From the NCBI GenBank assembly GCA_022559845.1, contig CM040126.1:222338641-222402640 (forward strand): a stretch of DNA of 64,000 nucleotides, read 5' to 3'. Source of the DNA: Amorphophallus konjac. Taxonomy: Eukaryota > Streptophyta > Magnoliopsida > Alismatales > Araceae. Below the pieces are notes generated by a model. That model made no database searches. It was not told the DNA's origin and saw only the letters and a program-made list of their open reading frames with translations. This document shows positions 20,511-32,024 of the stretch, piece after piece; position 1 is the first letter of the stretch, and every line of letters begins with the position of its first letter. The position numbers and the translations under genes were made by a program.

Positions 20511-21775
20511 TGCTGCTAATCCAGCGTGCACAACCCCACGCCGTTTCAACTAAAGGGGCCATCTCATCCACCAACCGATGCTCTGTTTTGCATCAGTATG
20601 ATGCGCAGAGAACATTTAATGCTCGAAGCTCTGCCTCTGCCTCCGTTCGACAGCATAGAAGCGGCAACGGTGAAGCAGGCCCCGATAAATCCACGAACAT
20701 CCCATCCTTGGACAAGCAGCAGCGTACGACACGAACCAGCAACAACCAGCGCAACAAGTCAACTCCTGGCGTTGCTGCGAATAAGGCAGAGATGGCGGGA
20801 ACCCTCCCCCACTGGCCATTCTTCAAGAAACGCAACTCATCCTATATATATATGGGAGGCTGGTTCGTTGAAAGGGCGGTTTAGAAGAGAGACACAGCAA
20901 GAGAGGCAGAAAAGAAGCAAAGAGATTTCTGAAGAAGAGGAAGCTTCATCCCCGCGCCTGCTAGGTGAAGAAAAAGAGAGATTGAGCGTGAGAGAAGAGA
21001 GGTGAGCTCGGAGGGGGAGGAGCTTGTGCTCCGTTCCCCCCTCCCCCATCGATGTATTTCTTCCTTTCTCTCTGATGTATTCCCCCCTTTTTTTTGCTTT
21101 AGGGTAGATTCCCCGCTGTCTTTCCCTCTGCGAATGAATAAAAGAAAAGCTTTTTTGCAACGTATGGTGTTCTTCTGCTTCCCTCTCTTTCTCTCTGTCT
21201 TCTCCTCATCCAGGGCCCTTCGAAGCTTGCTTCTCCATAGCATGGCCTTCGAAGGAGTCCGTCAGGGGATGAACATTCATGGCCCCGTGGCATACATTTG
21301 TCCCGCTTCATGAAACCATCACCCGTGAGCTGTGGGAGTTCTTGAAGGCTAGTCCTTGAGCTTCATACACTCACTTATGGGTTATCGGACCGTCGTGAGG
21401 TCTGCATTTTGCGGTTCAGCCCAAAGCAATCCGTTTGGTGTTCCTCTATTTTCTCTGGCAAACCTCAGCCCGGGAGATGTGCTGCCCAAATTTTGCCAGG
21501 AAGAAACGAACCAAACTAAGCTCGCTAAGAGCAAGAACAACACGTGATTGAAGCCTCTGAATCGAACTGAACTACCTTGCATAGCAAACCCTTCTAATAA
21601 AATGTTCAGATCTTCATGCTCATTCACCTTAATAAATGATTAAAACACTTAAACTTCCTCTCCACAAACTTAATCCACCAATTGGGTGAACAAACCAATC
21701 AACGAATTAACTTGCAGGTGAAAGAAAGAAGATAAAAGAAGCCAGAAGAATGAAAGAAAACCTCTTAAGAGCTAT

Positions 21776-22145
21776 CCCGGCGCGCACCTATCCGGCGCGG
21801 GCTAATCCGGCGCACTCACCCCCCGTGCCGATTTAACTCTACACTCAAAACCATCTTCAAATTCTTGGAATGAATAGTGCACGCCCCCATTACTGTTTGA
21901 GTCTTAATCTGGCGCGCCCTCCTGTTCATGGCCTTAATCCGGCGTGCCCCCCTGGGCTCCCTTATCCGGCGCGCCCTCCCTGGGCTCCCTTATCCGACGC
22001 GCCCCCTGTGCTCCCTTATCCGGCACCCCCCTCTCTTGGGTTCCTTATCCGACGCGCCCCCCTGGGCTCCTCCTCACCGGTGCCCCCCCCTTGATCCCTT
22101 TAACCGACGCGCCCTATCCTCTCTTGGTATCCCCTTTAACTGGCG
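21776..22145. repeat. TTATCCGGCGCGCC repeat array, second block of H
   Basis: Short units (about 30 bp) with cores CCGGCGCGCC, CCGACGCGCC or CCGGCGTGCC separated by CCCTGGGCTCCCTTAT. The 8-bp palindrome GGCGCGCC and its CpG-loss forms recur. The many short open frames (about 21870-22198) simply reflect the periodicity. Confidence 0.7.
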
Positions 22146-22531
22146 TGCCTAAAAGAGAAAGAATGATTAACCAAACAAGAGAAAAGACCTTAAGCTAATG
22201 GATAAAACAAATGAAAGAAATATGAAGCCAATAATCAAAATATTGCCCCTGTCATAATCAAAATTTTCTTTCGGGGGCGCTACCCCCGAAAACCCCCCCA
22301 AGGGGCGTTGCCCCCTCGAACCCCGCGACCTGACCACGTAGGTCGATCCGCGTGCGAGGGCGCACGTTGGCGAGTTCGGGCTTCACACTTAACAATTCGC
22401 TTCCCCAGACTCTGCGTGAAGAGAAAAGCAACGATGCCCCATGGTATCAGATGTGGACCTCGGAATTTCTGACATGGCCATAGTATGAAACTGTCTCGGG
22501 CCAATAGTCCATTAACTTGACCCACTTCTAT

Positions 22532-23085
22532 CGGGATCCAATCCCGCAATCCCATTAAACTTGCCGTACTCGCGGCAGACATTCGTACGGTTTATCGTCG
22601 TCTTCGATGCTTCAAATGCGGGCTCTCGTCCGAACAATGAATGGTCCGTTAGTGACCGACATATATATACCGGGATCTAATCCCGCACCCACATTAAACT
22701 TTCCGTACCTATGGCAGACATCCATATGACTTTGTCGTCGTCTTCAATGCTTCAAATGCGGGCTCTCGTCCAAACAATGAATGGTCCGTTAGTGACCGAC
22801 ATATATATATATCAGGATCTAATCCCATACCCACATTAAACTTTCCATACCTACGGCAGACATCCGTATGGCTTTGTCGTTGTCCTCGATGCTTCAAATG
22901 CGGACTCTCATCCGAACGACGAATGGTCCGTTAGTGACCGACATATATACCGGGATATAATCCCGCGCTTGCATTAAACTTGCCATACTCATGGTAGACA
23001 TTTGTACGGGTTTATTTCCGTTTACGCCATGCCTTCAATACAGATCTTTATCCGAACATAAAATGGTCCATGAATGACTAACAAA
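22532..23085. repeat. About 140-bp tandem repeat, four copies, in H
   Basis: Copies start at 22532, 22671, 22813 and 22951 (periods 139, 142, 138). Each opens with a hairpin CGGGAT-CTA-ATCCCG, continues with ACATTAAACTT and TCAAATGCGGGCTCTC blocks, and ends ATGGTCCGTTAGTGACCGAC followed by a TA run. A more degenerate copy lies at 23405-23565. Confidence 0.85.
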
Positions 23086-23881
23086 ATCTGAATGGAACGA
23101 GACATCTCTCGTCTTCCCCGAACCCTACGTGTGCAATAAGACCTTCGTGAGTCACGTTTGGACCTCGGGTTCACCCCAACCATGGTCATTGCCTGACCCA
23201 CATCCTAGGCCTATAGCCAGCTATCTCGGTATACATCTTTATTTTGGAATCTAGTCCCGGGACACTTTCTCGCTGCCCTTCGGCACCGGAAATATTAACG
23301 ATGCCCACGCAAGCCCCGTTTAGACCGCGGGAGGCGCTCCCGGAATGGTCCTGACTCGATCTCGCACCAGGCCAATAAACTCGCTGATTCCCGACCACTC
23401 TAACCGGGATTCAACCGAATGTCTCCTATCCATTTGAACAATTAATTTGCCATACCCTGGCATACATATGCTCTGATTTTTCTCGCGATGATCATGATTT
23501 TCTGAAGCCGGACGCTCGTCCAAATATAAAAATGGTCCCTTGAGTGACCGACATATTTTGAATGCTTGCTTCCCTAGACATCAGGCTTTCTGACTAATTC
23601 GAGACCGCTATCGGCTTGTTTCTCTCGATATAGTTTCCTGGCCATGAGGCCCTGATTCCCGGTGATTAATCAAGGGTGTTCCCCTCTCCGAGTGGATGTA
23701 AATGATGCCGTGACCTTTACGGTGCGACGGGTTTTGGTCCCGACACGAACTACACAATCATCTGATTAGTCAGATCGAGCGCACAATAAATCGTCACCTA
23801 GGTGACTGGCATGCCCACACACTTAATAAACCCAATAAACAAATAAACAAAGATCTAAATAAAAAGTGCGTCCACACTACC

Positions 23882-26025
23882 CTGTACCATTGGTCAAAAA
23901 TTTACACATAGAGCAGTCTAGACCTTCATAAGCATATTTTCTTAAAATCCTATGTTTAGCTTTCATTGCATATGTTGCATAAAGTTAGGGGGAGTCAGCC
24001 TAGGTAATTCCTTGTGCTTCATGCATATTTGATTAGAATAACTCCCTTCATAGTCTAGTCATACGTTGCATATAGAAAGGGGGAGTTAAACAAGGCCATA
24101 TTGTGTTTATTGCATGTCATATGCATAATATAGTCAGATCACTGTCCGCATTCGTGCATACTTCTTATTGATCTAGACAGACCTCTCACTGGATAGCTCA
24201 TGCATACATTCAGGGGGAGCATTTGTAGTTTTTTTTTGAAAATGGGTGTTTTAAATATCTGTTTCATCACTCACACTCTGTCTATCTCGGTCGACCTAAC
24301 TGCTCACTTCGGTCAACCGATGCTCCTTGTTTCAGTCTATGCTATCTTGGCTATGATCTGCTTGTGTAAGGCCCTGTGTTGCTGTGATTGAACTCAGGCC
24401 TACATAATTGTTCTGATACCCGGGGTCTCACTTGATCTCAGCTATTTTGAACTTCACAAATATCTTTGTTAAATTCTTCTGAGTATTTCACTTACATGGC
24501 CTTGAAAGCCACAGTCGGTTGCTTGTGTTTTTGCTAAAAGGGAGCCTCATTTGAAAATTCTGGATTGTCTTGAAAAATTTTGTTCATATCCTCCATGAAG
24601 CCTGACCATCTTAGCTACATGCATGAACTTCAAGTGGTTCTCACATATAATGCATGCTCTTGCTGTTGCTTCTATTGATTGTTGGCTGATTAGAAGTGTC
24701 GACATTATCACTCTCATTCATGTTCAGTGCTCTCTATTGCTAGTTGATTGTTGGCTGCTCTCAAACTTCCTTGACCAAATATTGAGAAATTTTCAATCTG
24801 CATATCATGACCATAAATCTAAAAATCTCCTCAATAAAGAATCTTCTATTATACACGATTATGAATGTCTAAAAGATTGTGTTGGTTTAAGTTTAATGTA
24901 TTCCTGAGTTTAGTTGTGAAAGACTTGAAAATATTTGGATCACTTTTTAAATAAAACTTAACCGACTGTCTCATGCATTTTCATGCAAGATCTTCTGAAA
25001 TCTCAAAACTCTAAAATCATGGCTTTCTTTGGTTGAGGTACACGTAGTAAGTATTATCTTTAAACATCTGATTTCTTCTGAAATGTCTAAGGGTCAAGAG
25101 CTATCAGAGCAATGACTTTGGTCACTGAGAAATCATGTCCAAAGGGCTGAGTCATGAAGTGCCATAGTTATCTCTGCAAAAAATTGATGAAATTTTAATG
25201 CAGAGCAATGGCAAGGTTACACCGAGAAACTGGGTCCTTCATTAGAAAAATGGAGTCAACCTATGTCATGAAGTGTCCTAGTTATCTCTGTTCAATGAGA
25301 AACATGACAGTTGGTCATACTGAGGGCTTAGGGATACTGGCGTCTAAACAACGTGTATCCTCTAGTTACAAGGTATGTACAGAACTTGATTGCTCTTGAA
25401 AAATTTGTATGAAATTTTACTCTTGAACAAAAAGAAAAATCTGGAATAATGTTGGAAAAAAAAATCAATGAATCCCTGGACAAAATCAAATGATTTCATG
25501 TTTGTTTAACCTCAATACTCCTTCATGTAATTCCTAAAAGGGTCATTGAACTTTGAGTCAATAAGATGAAAGAAGGTTAAACAAGTATGTCTTATGAGAA
25601 TTTGGTTCAGTTGTATTAAAATTTGATTTCAGATATGAGTATAGATTTTCTATTAACAAACTGTGAATACATCATTTTAAAACCAGGTTGGTCAATAAAG
25701 ATTTATTCATAAGCCTTTATAATGGAAGACTCTAGATTTATGAAATTGATATCTCATTGAAAACCCTTCTTAATCCTTTGGAAATCCAGTTGAAAACTCC
25801 TGTACTAAGTGCTCCATTTCTACTCTAATTCTTGAACTCAGTTTGCTCTGCTATCTGTTTCCACCGCACTGCACAATCAATTCATATGTCTGATTGTGTA
25901 TGGATGCCCTGTGTTTTTGCTGACAACCTAAATAGACTGTCCTTCTGCTGTCCTCACTTTTGCTTGATCTCATTATCTCCAATGCTTACACTACCAGTTC
26001 ACTCTTCTTGACAAGGGAAGTTCAT
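23882..26025 (+). other. Element B 3' noncoding region
   Basis: No coding capacity. GGGGGAG polypurine tracts at 23988-23994, 24079-24085 and 24212-24220 lie near CATGCAT-rich blocks, as in E (48488, 48560) and C (61451). Hairpin modules are at 25105-25363 and a GTTTAACCTCAATAC block at about 25505. C is inserted at 26026 with TTCAT (26021-26025) as the probable left TSD. Confidence 0.75.
25105..25363 (+). ncRNA. Conserved 3' noncoding hairpin modules (B): two type I, one type II
   Basis: Type I copies at 25105-25176 and 25201-25290: outer CAGAG/CTCTG, then TGG-CACT/AGTG-CCA in copy 1 and GG-ACAC/GTGT-CC in copy 2. The pairing changes together between copies. Type II at 25330-25363: GGATAC/GTATCC enclosing CGT/ACG. 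The same modules with different paired bases occur in C and E. Confidence 0.6.
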
Positions 26026-26730
26026 TGTTGTGGGAGTTTGTGTGGTACAATAAATTTCATGTCATCTCTCCTCTGACTTGATTCAGTGAAGGCAATATCC
26101 TTTTTGTTTTGATGATTGGCAACTACACTTTCTATTTGGCAACTATACATTTTATTTTTTTCAGACCTTGGATTTTGATAAATAATGACTTGCAACACTG
26201 ATGAGCATCTTATAGCTTCATGCACTTGGAATGCATACTTAGGTCGGTGCATGATAGGTTGTGGTCATAATAAAGGTCGATGCAAACTACATGGTAAGCT
26301 GGTACCAAGTCGGTGCATGCTTGCGTCTTCTGCATATGAGGTCGATGCATATTCTTGCTTCTTTCAAAGAGGGTTAGTGCACATTTTATCCTTCTGTATC
26401 TGAGGTCGGTGCTTGTCTTGCATAACTCCATACAAGATCGGTGCATGTTTTCATAGTAGGACGTAAATGGTCAGCGCATATCGGCCTAAGTCTTTGATAG
26501 GGTCGGTGCACGTTTGCATTGAGCATATAGTCGGTGCAGGTTTTGCATCGAACATATAGTCGGTGCAGGTTTGCATTGTGCATATAGTCAGTGCAGGTTT
26601 TGTATCGAACATATAGTCGGTGCAGGTTTGCATCGTGTACATAGTTGGTGCATGTTGTGCATCGCGCATATAGTCGGTGCATGTTCTGCATCGTGCACAT
26701 AGTCGGTGCAGATTTTTCATTGAACATATA
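26026..26730 (+). repeat. Element C 5' LTR, first part, with motif array
   Basis: Begins TGTTGTGGGAG. From about 26243 it is an array of GGTCGGTGCA-type motifs; 26480-26725 is nearly pure tandem repetition of a unit of about 31 bp with ATAGTCGGTGCAGGTTTTGCAT as its pattern. It is cut at 26730; the target ATATA is duplicated at 26726-26730 and 53806-53810. Confidence 0.9.
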
Positions 26731-27941
26731 TGTCACGCCCCGAGCGCGAAAAATACCTGAGTCGTGGCAAGATTATATAGAACCATTCAATCAGAGCAGT
26801 ATGCTTATATTATTATTTTTTGATAAAAGACAGAGTGCGCAAATTATCTAAATCGTAACTAAGAATAAATTCCTAAATAATACCAATGTCCAAGATGACA
26901 ATTATCCAATTAACCAAATGGTGATAATTCTAACCCATGACATTCCTTATTCAAATCTAAATACTGGGCTACAAGCCTTAACAAGCTTCAATCAACTAGA
27001 CTGATATAACTGGAAATACATAAAAGGACTCAAGAAAATAAAAAGACACGACTAGCTGACAGTAGATGATCGGTGACTCTAGCACTCTTCACTCGGTCTC
27101 ATTCCCATTTAGGTGGATGTCGCTATCCGAATTACCTGAAAATGTTAGGAAGCAACTGGATGAGCGAATCGGTCAGTAGGAATTACATCTCAAGTTCGAG
27201 CAATCTTTAAGTCATTTACAAGTTACATGTATTACCAGTATAGCTATGCATGATGTACAAGTAAGAAAAATAAGGTATACAGGTAATTCTATGCATGATG
27301 AATAATTAGAAGTCAGGAACTGTATAAAGAGAGTATCGCGTGATTTCAAGTATTTGACCAAGCAGGATATCAAGAACTTTATAGATATAGATGCCACTTT
27401 TCAGGCAAGCATGAACTCATGTACAAGTAAGAACTCGTGTACAAGTAAAATCTCATGTACAAGCAAGAAAAATCCGTGTTCAAGCAAGTAATATCAAGTA
27501 CGTGTCAATAGAATTGACTATTTCAATCAAGCAAGTATTTTGCCCTTTTTTCGGTCCACGCAAGTCAAGTATCACCCGTTCCGGGTCACGCAAGTCAAGT
27601 CAAGAAAGTAGAGAGTGTAAGTGTAGAGTGTCTCAAGTCAAGCAAGTACTTTGGTGCAATGCCAAACACCGTGGTCAATAAACTCCCATGGGCACAAGTA
27701 CCTTCGGGTGCTCCTCCTAGGACCAGACCGGGCCCTATATGCACAGCATTTCATGCATTACTTTTGACATCCACTCTCATTTATAGCCAATATAGAATTT
27801 CAAGGGTTGTCATTGTAGGATATACACAAGGTAGATTTTCATGGAATGGAGTTCAAGGACTCATAATATGCAAGAAAATGAATTAGGGTCGTGTCGGTAC
27901 AAACCACGAGATAGATCAGGAATCCGAAGCTGCTAATACTG

Positions 27942-28145
27942 AATTGGCGCCTGGGGGTTAGGCAGGCTTTCAGTCAATTGGCGACTGGGGGTTAGGCAGG
28001 CTTTCAGTCAATTGGCGCCTGGTGGTCACCCCATCTTTCAGGCAATTAGCGACTGGGGCTTACCCAGTCTTTCAGGTAATTAGCGACTGGGGTACGGGGG
28101 TTCTTTCATGAAATTGGCGCCTCGGGGTTGGCTAATCTTTCAAAA
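27942..28145. repeat. 34-bp tandem repeat, six units, in D
   Basis: Unit starts (AATTGGCG or AATTAGCG) are at 27942, 27976, 28010, 28044, 28078 and 28112, exactly 34 bp apart. Each unit ends CTTTCA-GTC/GGC or a variant. Confidence 0.92.
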
Positions 28146-28174
28146 TTTTCATTTTTCAGAAAATGTATATATAT

Positions 28175-28960
28175 AGTGGAATTGGCACCCCTCTAGAGGG
28201 ACTTCATTTAATTGAAGTCTCCTCGGGGTGACTTCATTTAATTGAATTCATTTAATTGAAATCTCCCTGGGATGTCGCTATTTGAAGAATTGGCGTCATG
28301 GTTTGGGGCGCCAATTGAATTTAGGTGATTTACACCGGACATGTACATTCTGTGACTCAAAACACTATTCATATTGTAAAAGTTTCTCGAAAACAAGAAG
28401 CAAGGATATGAACAGGTAGAGAAAATTCTCGGGAGTTCAGAATCATGCTTATGCAAAATTGGTGGGTTTTAGTTTCATAGATATAAATTTTCTAATGCGG
28501 TGTTTATATTTTCTCTAAAAATAGAATTGGCGCCCCCTCAGAGTGACTTCATTTAATAGAAGTCTTCTCGGGGTGTCGTATTTGATGTAAAGGGTTTTGG
28601 TAATTGGCGCCCCTCTATAGTGTCTTCAATTAATTGAAGTCACCGCGGAGAGTCACCAATTGAGCCGTTTTCAAGTGAGTCATGCTTCGCATCAGAGAGG
28701 TACATTCTGAAATACAAGTTACTGTTCATATTTTCAGAGTTTCTCCAAATCAGGAATTAAGGACATGGACATGTAGCGAAAAATATCAGGATCACAGAAA
28801 TATATTCATGCAAGAATCTTATGGTTTAGTTCAATAGATATAGATTTTTGAATGCGTTGATTAATAATTTCTAGAAATTGCTGGAAAATGAATTGACGAC
28901 ACTTCATAGTGTCTTCAATTAAATGGTGCCCTAGATTGGGGCGCCTCTTCTGGAAATGGA
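28175..28960. repeat. GGCGCC modules with TTCA..TGAA inverted repeats, in D
   Basis: At least four modules with AATTGGCGCCCCTC or a decayed form, followed by GACTTCA-TTTAAT-TGAAGTC inverted repeats and CTCGGGGTG (28185, 28526, 28600, 28888). Diverged versions continue at 42449-42519 and 53400-53640. Intervening DNA is AT-rich without coding potential. Confidence 0.6.
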
Positions 28961-29659
28961 GCCCTGGCTGGGGGTGCTATTCACCTGAGGGCTGGTCTTT
29001 ATGGGTTTTAACAAAATATATCTATCTCTTGTCGAACATGTTATATACTAGGGCTGAAATATGATCATTTGAGGCTGTAAAAACTAGTGTAATAGAATAT
29101 GTTCAAATCCAGTAAAATCAGTATAACAGACTATGTAACAGGCATGTAAAAACGGATGTAACAAGCTATAGTTGGTTTAAGTAAAACCCGTGTAACATGC
29201 TATAGAGTATGTTATACTTAAAACCCGTGTAACATGCTATAGTAACAGACTGCATGGCATGACATACGGAGTATACTAGCATGTTGTGGTATCCTATTTT
29301 ATCTATGGGTTGGGCTAGATCTTGAGGAAACCTACCTTTTGGAGGAGTATACGTGGTACAGATGAAAGAATAAGAAATCCAAGGAAGAAGCCACACGTCC
29401 TCCGCCGCAGTAAAGCTCCAGCAGCAGGATGTAGAGTGTAAGAAGGATGCTCCTTCACGTCTTCCGAGGGAAAGAAGGGCAATATTCCCTTCTGCAAGTA
29501 GCACTGATGATGGCAGTAGCCTCTGCCAGTGCTACGGAGGGAATTAGTTATAGGAAATCTAGTTGCCAACGCAAAGCATGGGTTTATTGCCTTGCGGGTC
29601 CGATTGAGGAACAAGATCCTAGACATGGTGCTTTGCCAGCTAAATGAGGTTGTTCGTGT
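28961..29659. other. Unique part of D before F
   Basis: Contains short repeats of GTAACA(TG/GAC)CTAT type at 29060-29250 and no convincing frame. It ends with CGTGT (29655-29659), the target site of F. Confidence 0.5.
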
Positions 29660-30080
29660 TGTTGATACCCATTTTTAGCTTTCAAGTTGAGTCATTTCTC
29701 TTATTCATCATTTTGATGCCCCGAATTACCCATTGTTTTGGACCCTTCCTTGGATGGATTTCGAGTCCATTTCATTATTCCATTCTATTTGAGCCTTGGA
29801 GATCATTATTTCATGGAGCCCTGGAGCCTATCTTGTCACCTTCCGGCCTTCAAAGTCAACTTACTGGAAGGCATCTGTTGACACCCATTTTTAGCTTGCA
29901 AGTTGAGTCATTTCTCTTATTCATCATTTTGATGCCCCGAATTACCCATTGTTTTGGACCCTTCCTTGGATGGATTTCGAGTCCATTTCATTATTCCATT
30001 CTATTTGAGCCTTGGAGATCATTATTTCATGGAGCCCTGGAGCCTATCTTGTCACCTTCCAGCCTTCAAAGTCAACTTAC
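29660..30080 (+). repeat. 216-bp tandem duplication at the start of the F LTR
   Basis: Unit 1 is 29660-29875 and unit 2 starts at 29876. Both begin TGTTGA(T/C)ACCC and run to CAAAGTCAACTTAC. Unit 1 then has TGGAAGGCATC before unit 2. The same arrangement occurs in the 3' LTR (40054 and 40270, also 216 bp). In both LTRs unit 1 has GCTTTCAAG and unit 2 GCTTGCAAG, so the duplication existed before this copy inserted. Confidence 0.92.
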
Positions 30081-30490
30081 GGCCCATTTAGGCCGGCTTC
30101 CCTCAACCATTCAGCCCCCTTTCACTGTGCAGTCTTGAAAACGGTCCTTTTTCACCCCCTTCCTTTCCTCTTTGCAAAATGTGTCCTTCACCAAAGTTGT
30201 TCATCTTTTAAATCCCTACAATTCCTTCTTTTATGTCATTGGCCAGTTCTGCACCGATTTCAAGTTATTTACGTTTTTTCGGCAGACTGCACTATTCACC
30301 TGTCCCGGTATTTTCTCTCTCTGTTCTAGCCCCATTTTCTCTCTCTTCTAATCATTTTCTCATTTTACTTTCTTCATGAAAGTTGTTCCTCTATCTGTTA
30401 TCTACATCTTCCATGTTTACCACTTTGTCTAATTCTACACCATTTTCAAGATACGCTTCAATTTCTAAAGTCGCGCGAGCCTGGCAGCTA

Positions 30491-30815
30491 AACGGTCAAC
30501 AGTTGACCGTTCCTTGAGTTGAACGGTCACAAGTTGACCGACCAACAGTAAAACGGTCAACAGTTGACCATCCATGAACAGTAACTTTTTTATTTTTTTT
30601 ATTTTTCTTTTATTTTTATTTTTTTGAAATGTCAAAGAACGGTCTTCTTGAGACCGTTTATGTCAAAAAACGGTCTGTTGATGACCGTTTATCCCTTTTT
30701 TGGCCAAAAGTCCCCCGGTCGCCCCCAGGTATGGGCGGTCTACCCCTAGACCGTCCAACTCAATGAACGGTCTATCGTGCGACCGTCCAACACCAGAGAG
30801 TCCAAGAAGTCTTGA
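30491..30815 (+). promoter_or_regulatory. Palindromic GGTCAAC/GTTGACC and GGTC/GACC array upstream of the F TATA box
   Basis: At 30491-30511 AACGGTCAAC and its exact reverse complement flank one base. The half-sites repeat three more times by 30570, then come AACGGTCT..AGACCGTT and ACGGTC..GACCGT pairs. TTGACC is the W-box core recognised by WRKY factors. The array sits 220-540 bp upstream of the TATA box. The 3' LTR copy is at about 40887-41190. Regulatory function is inferred. Confidence 0.6.
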
Positions 30816-31033
30816 ACTCTATCTTCTTCGCCGCCGGATTCTATGGCCGAAACCTGTGCAACGAGGCCTCTTTGTTAGGACTCTATCTTCCAGACCCTTC
30901 CACCAAAAAGAGTCCCGTTTGTTCCTAACTCTTATCCTATCTATTATCTCGAGATTGATCCATAGATCTCGAGATTTGGTGGACTCTATCATCTGAAATC
31001 GCAGCAGAAAGTTAGGATTTTCACCTTTCTTTC

Positions 31034-31041
31034 TATATAAA
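31034..31041 (+). promoter_or_regulatory. TATA box of the F 5' LTR
   Basis: TATATAAA in a pyrimidine-rich context; the matching site in the 3' LTR is 41433-41440. Confidence 0.65.
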
Positions 31042-32024
31042 CCTGCCCAGTTCGCCTGCGCGACGGGGGCTCTTCTTGGACTTGGGGCGAAGCCATGCCA
31101 AATCGTCATCTCAAACCTTCGACCCCAGGCTATTGAGGGAAGTATAGGCTTCATTTTGATACTTTATTTGCTGGATTTCATCTTCGTTTACCCTCCTAAC
31201 TTCGCCCATACTTTTTGCAAATCATCACGAGTTCTTGAACCTGTGCGACGGGGCGCCCTTCGTCGACTCGGGGCGGAGTCATCCGGCATCCTCTTCGTCC
31301 TCCATTGGTCTCATCTTGAAGAGGGGAGTATCTTCTTAGTTTTTCATCTCTTCGGGCTCTCTTTCTTCATACCTAGGCTTAGTTCTCTCCCTCTACTTTG
31401 CACAAATCATCACAGTTTTACACTTAGTTTTTTTTTGCGCTGTTTCGGCACGTTCATGCATTTTTCTCCATTTTACACAACGTTTTTCTCCCCCATTTCT
31501 CCATAAAATTCCATGATTTCAACTTCTATGCATGCACAACACTCCCACCTTGCTTTTGCACCCATTTATAGGGGTTAAAAACCCTCCCCCGGTGCGTTCT
31601 CCCCCATTCTTTCATGTTAATTTATCATTTCGGGACACATGCTACACTTTCATGATCTAATGGGTGTTCTTTTGTTTTCATGACTTTATTTTGCAGGAGA
31701 CTATTGATAGAACGTGAGGCCCTTGCTTTCTAGCCGGCTAGGAAGTGAGGAGGTGCACCTACATCGGCTCCCCGCATCCCATTTTAAGCGCGATCACACG
31801 TTGTAGCGGCTTCCCGTTAGGCCGCGTCTTCCTCCATATTTTCCAAGGTACACGGCGCCATCTTCATCCTTTCTTCATCATTTTGGTGCTGTAAGTCCTT
31901 GGTGGCGATCATGGTTAGTCCTCTATTCCTTGTCACCCCTTTTCGTTTCATGCACTTTCACGCTTATATGCATGCTTATATTGTTTAGCTCGGGGCGGGA
32001 TAGATTGAAACATTTATATCTACA

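Larger units (their letters stand above)
20016..23876. mobile_element. Element H: probable solo LTR of an unclassified LTR retrotransposon
   Basis: Ends form an 8-bp inverted repeat TGTGGACG..CGTCCACA, flanked by TTACC (20011-20015) and CTACC (23877-23881), a TSD with one change. The 3.86 kb have no gag, pol, PBS or internal LTR copy, which suggests one recombined LTR. GC content is higher than in its surroundings. A TATATATA sequence at 20843-20850 is followed by a purine-rich stretch. It contains two arrays described separately and a GGGGGCGCTACCCCC hairpin cluster at 22273-22330. Frames of 100-160 codons here look accidental. Superfamily not determined; gypsy is likely from LTR length. Confidence 0.65.
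1497..26025 (+). mobile_element. Element B: gag-only Sirevirus-like copia element, 3' LTR outside window
   Basis: The LTR starts TGTTGTGTCCC at 1497 and ends ..CTAACA at 17067, followed two bases later by an initiator-Met PBS. The 5' LTR is split by A. The interior has a damaged gag (17188-19639), the vestige of a gag-pol junction, then only noncoding sequence, which is interrupted by H. C is inserted at 26026, before the 3' LTR of B. The sequence just after gag resembles the sequence that follows pol in C, which indicates that protease, integrase, RT and RNase H were deleted as one block. With A, H and C removed, B would run past the right end of the window. Confidence 0.8.
29660..32024 (+). 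repeat. Element F 5' LTR
   Basis: A 2365-bp LTR. The first 216 bp are tandemly duplicated, followed by inverted GGTC/GACC motifs (30491-30815), a TATA box at 31034 and a leader rich in C and T. It ends ..TTTATATCTACA. Frames of 98-116 codons in it are preserved in the other LTR only because the LTRs are nearly identical. Confidence 0.92.

Noticed and set aside
20526..21243. Overlapping frames of 100-160 codons on both strands in H
   Set aside because: They lie in a noncoding LTR with biased composition, have no recognisable domain and compete on both strands.
29644..30138. 164-codon frame with two near-identical halves, repeated at 40056-40532
   Set aside because: It is the 216-bp LTR duplication (216 is divisible by three, so the frame is kept). 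It lies upstream of the LTR TATA box and is present in both LTRs only because LTRs are copies.
30700..31154. Frames of 98 and 111 codons on both strands, exactly repeated at 41099-41553
   Set aside because: LTR identity explains the conservation; no domain is visible and the two strands overlap.
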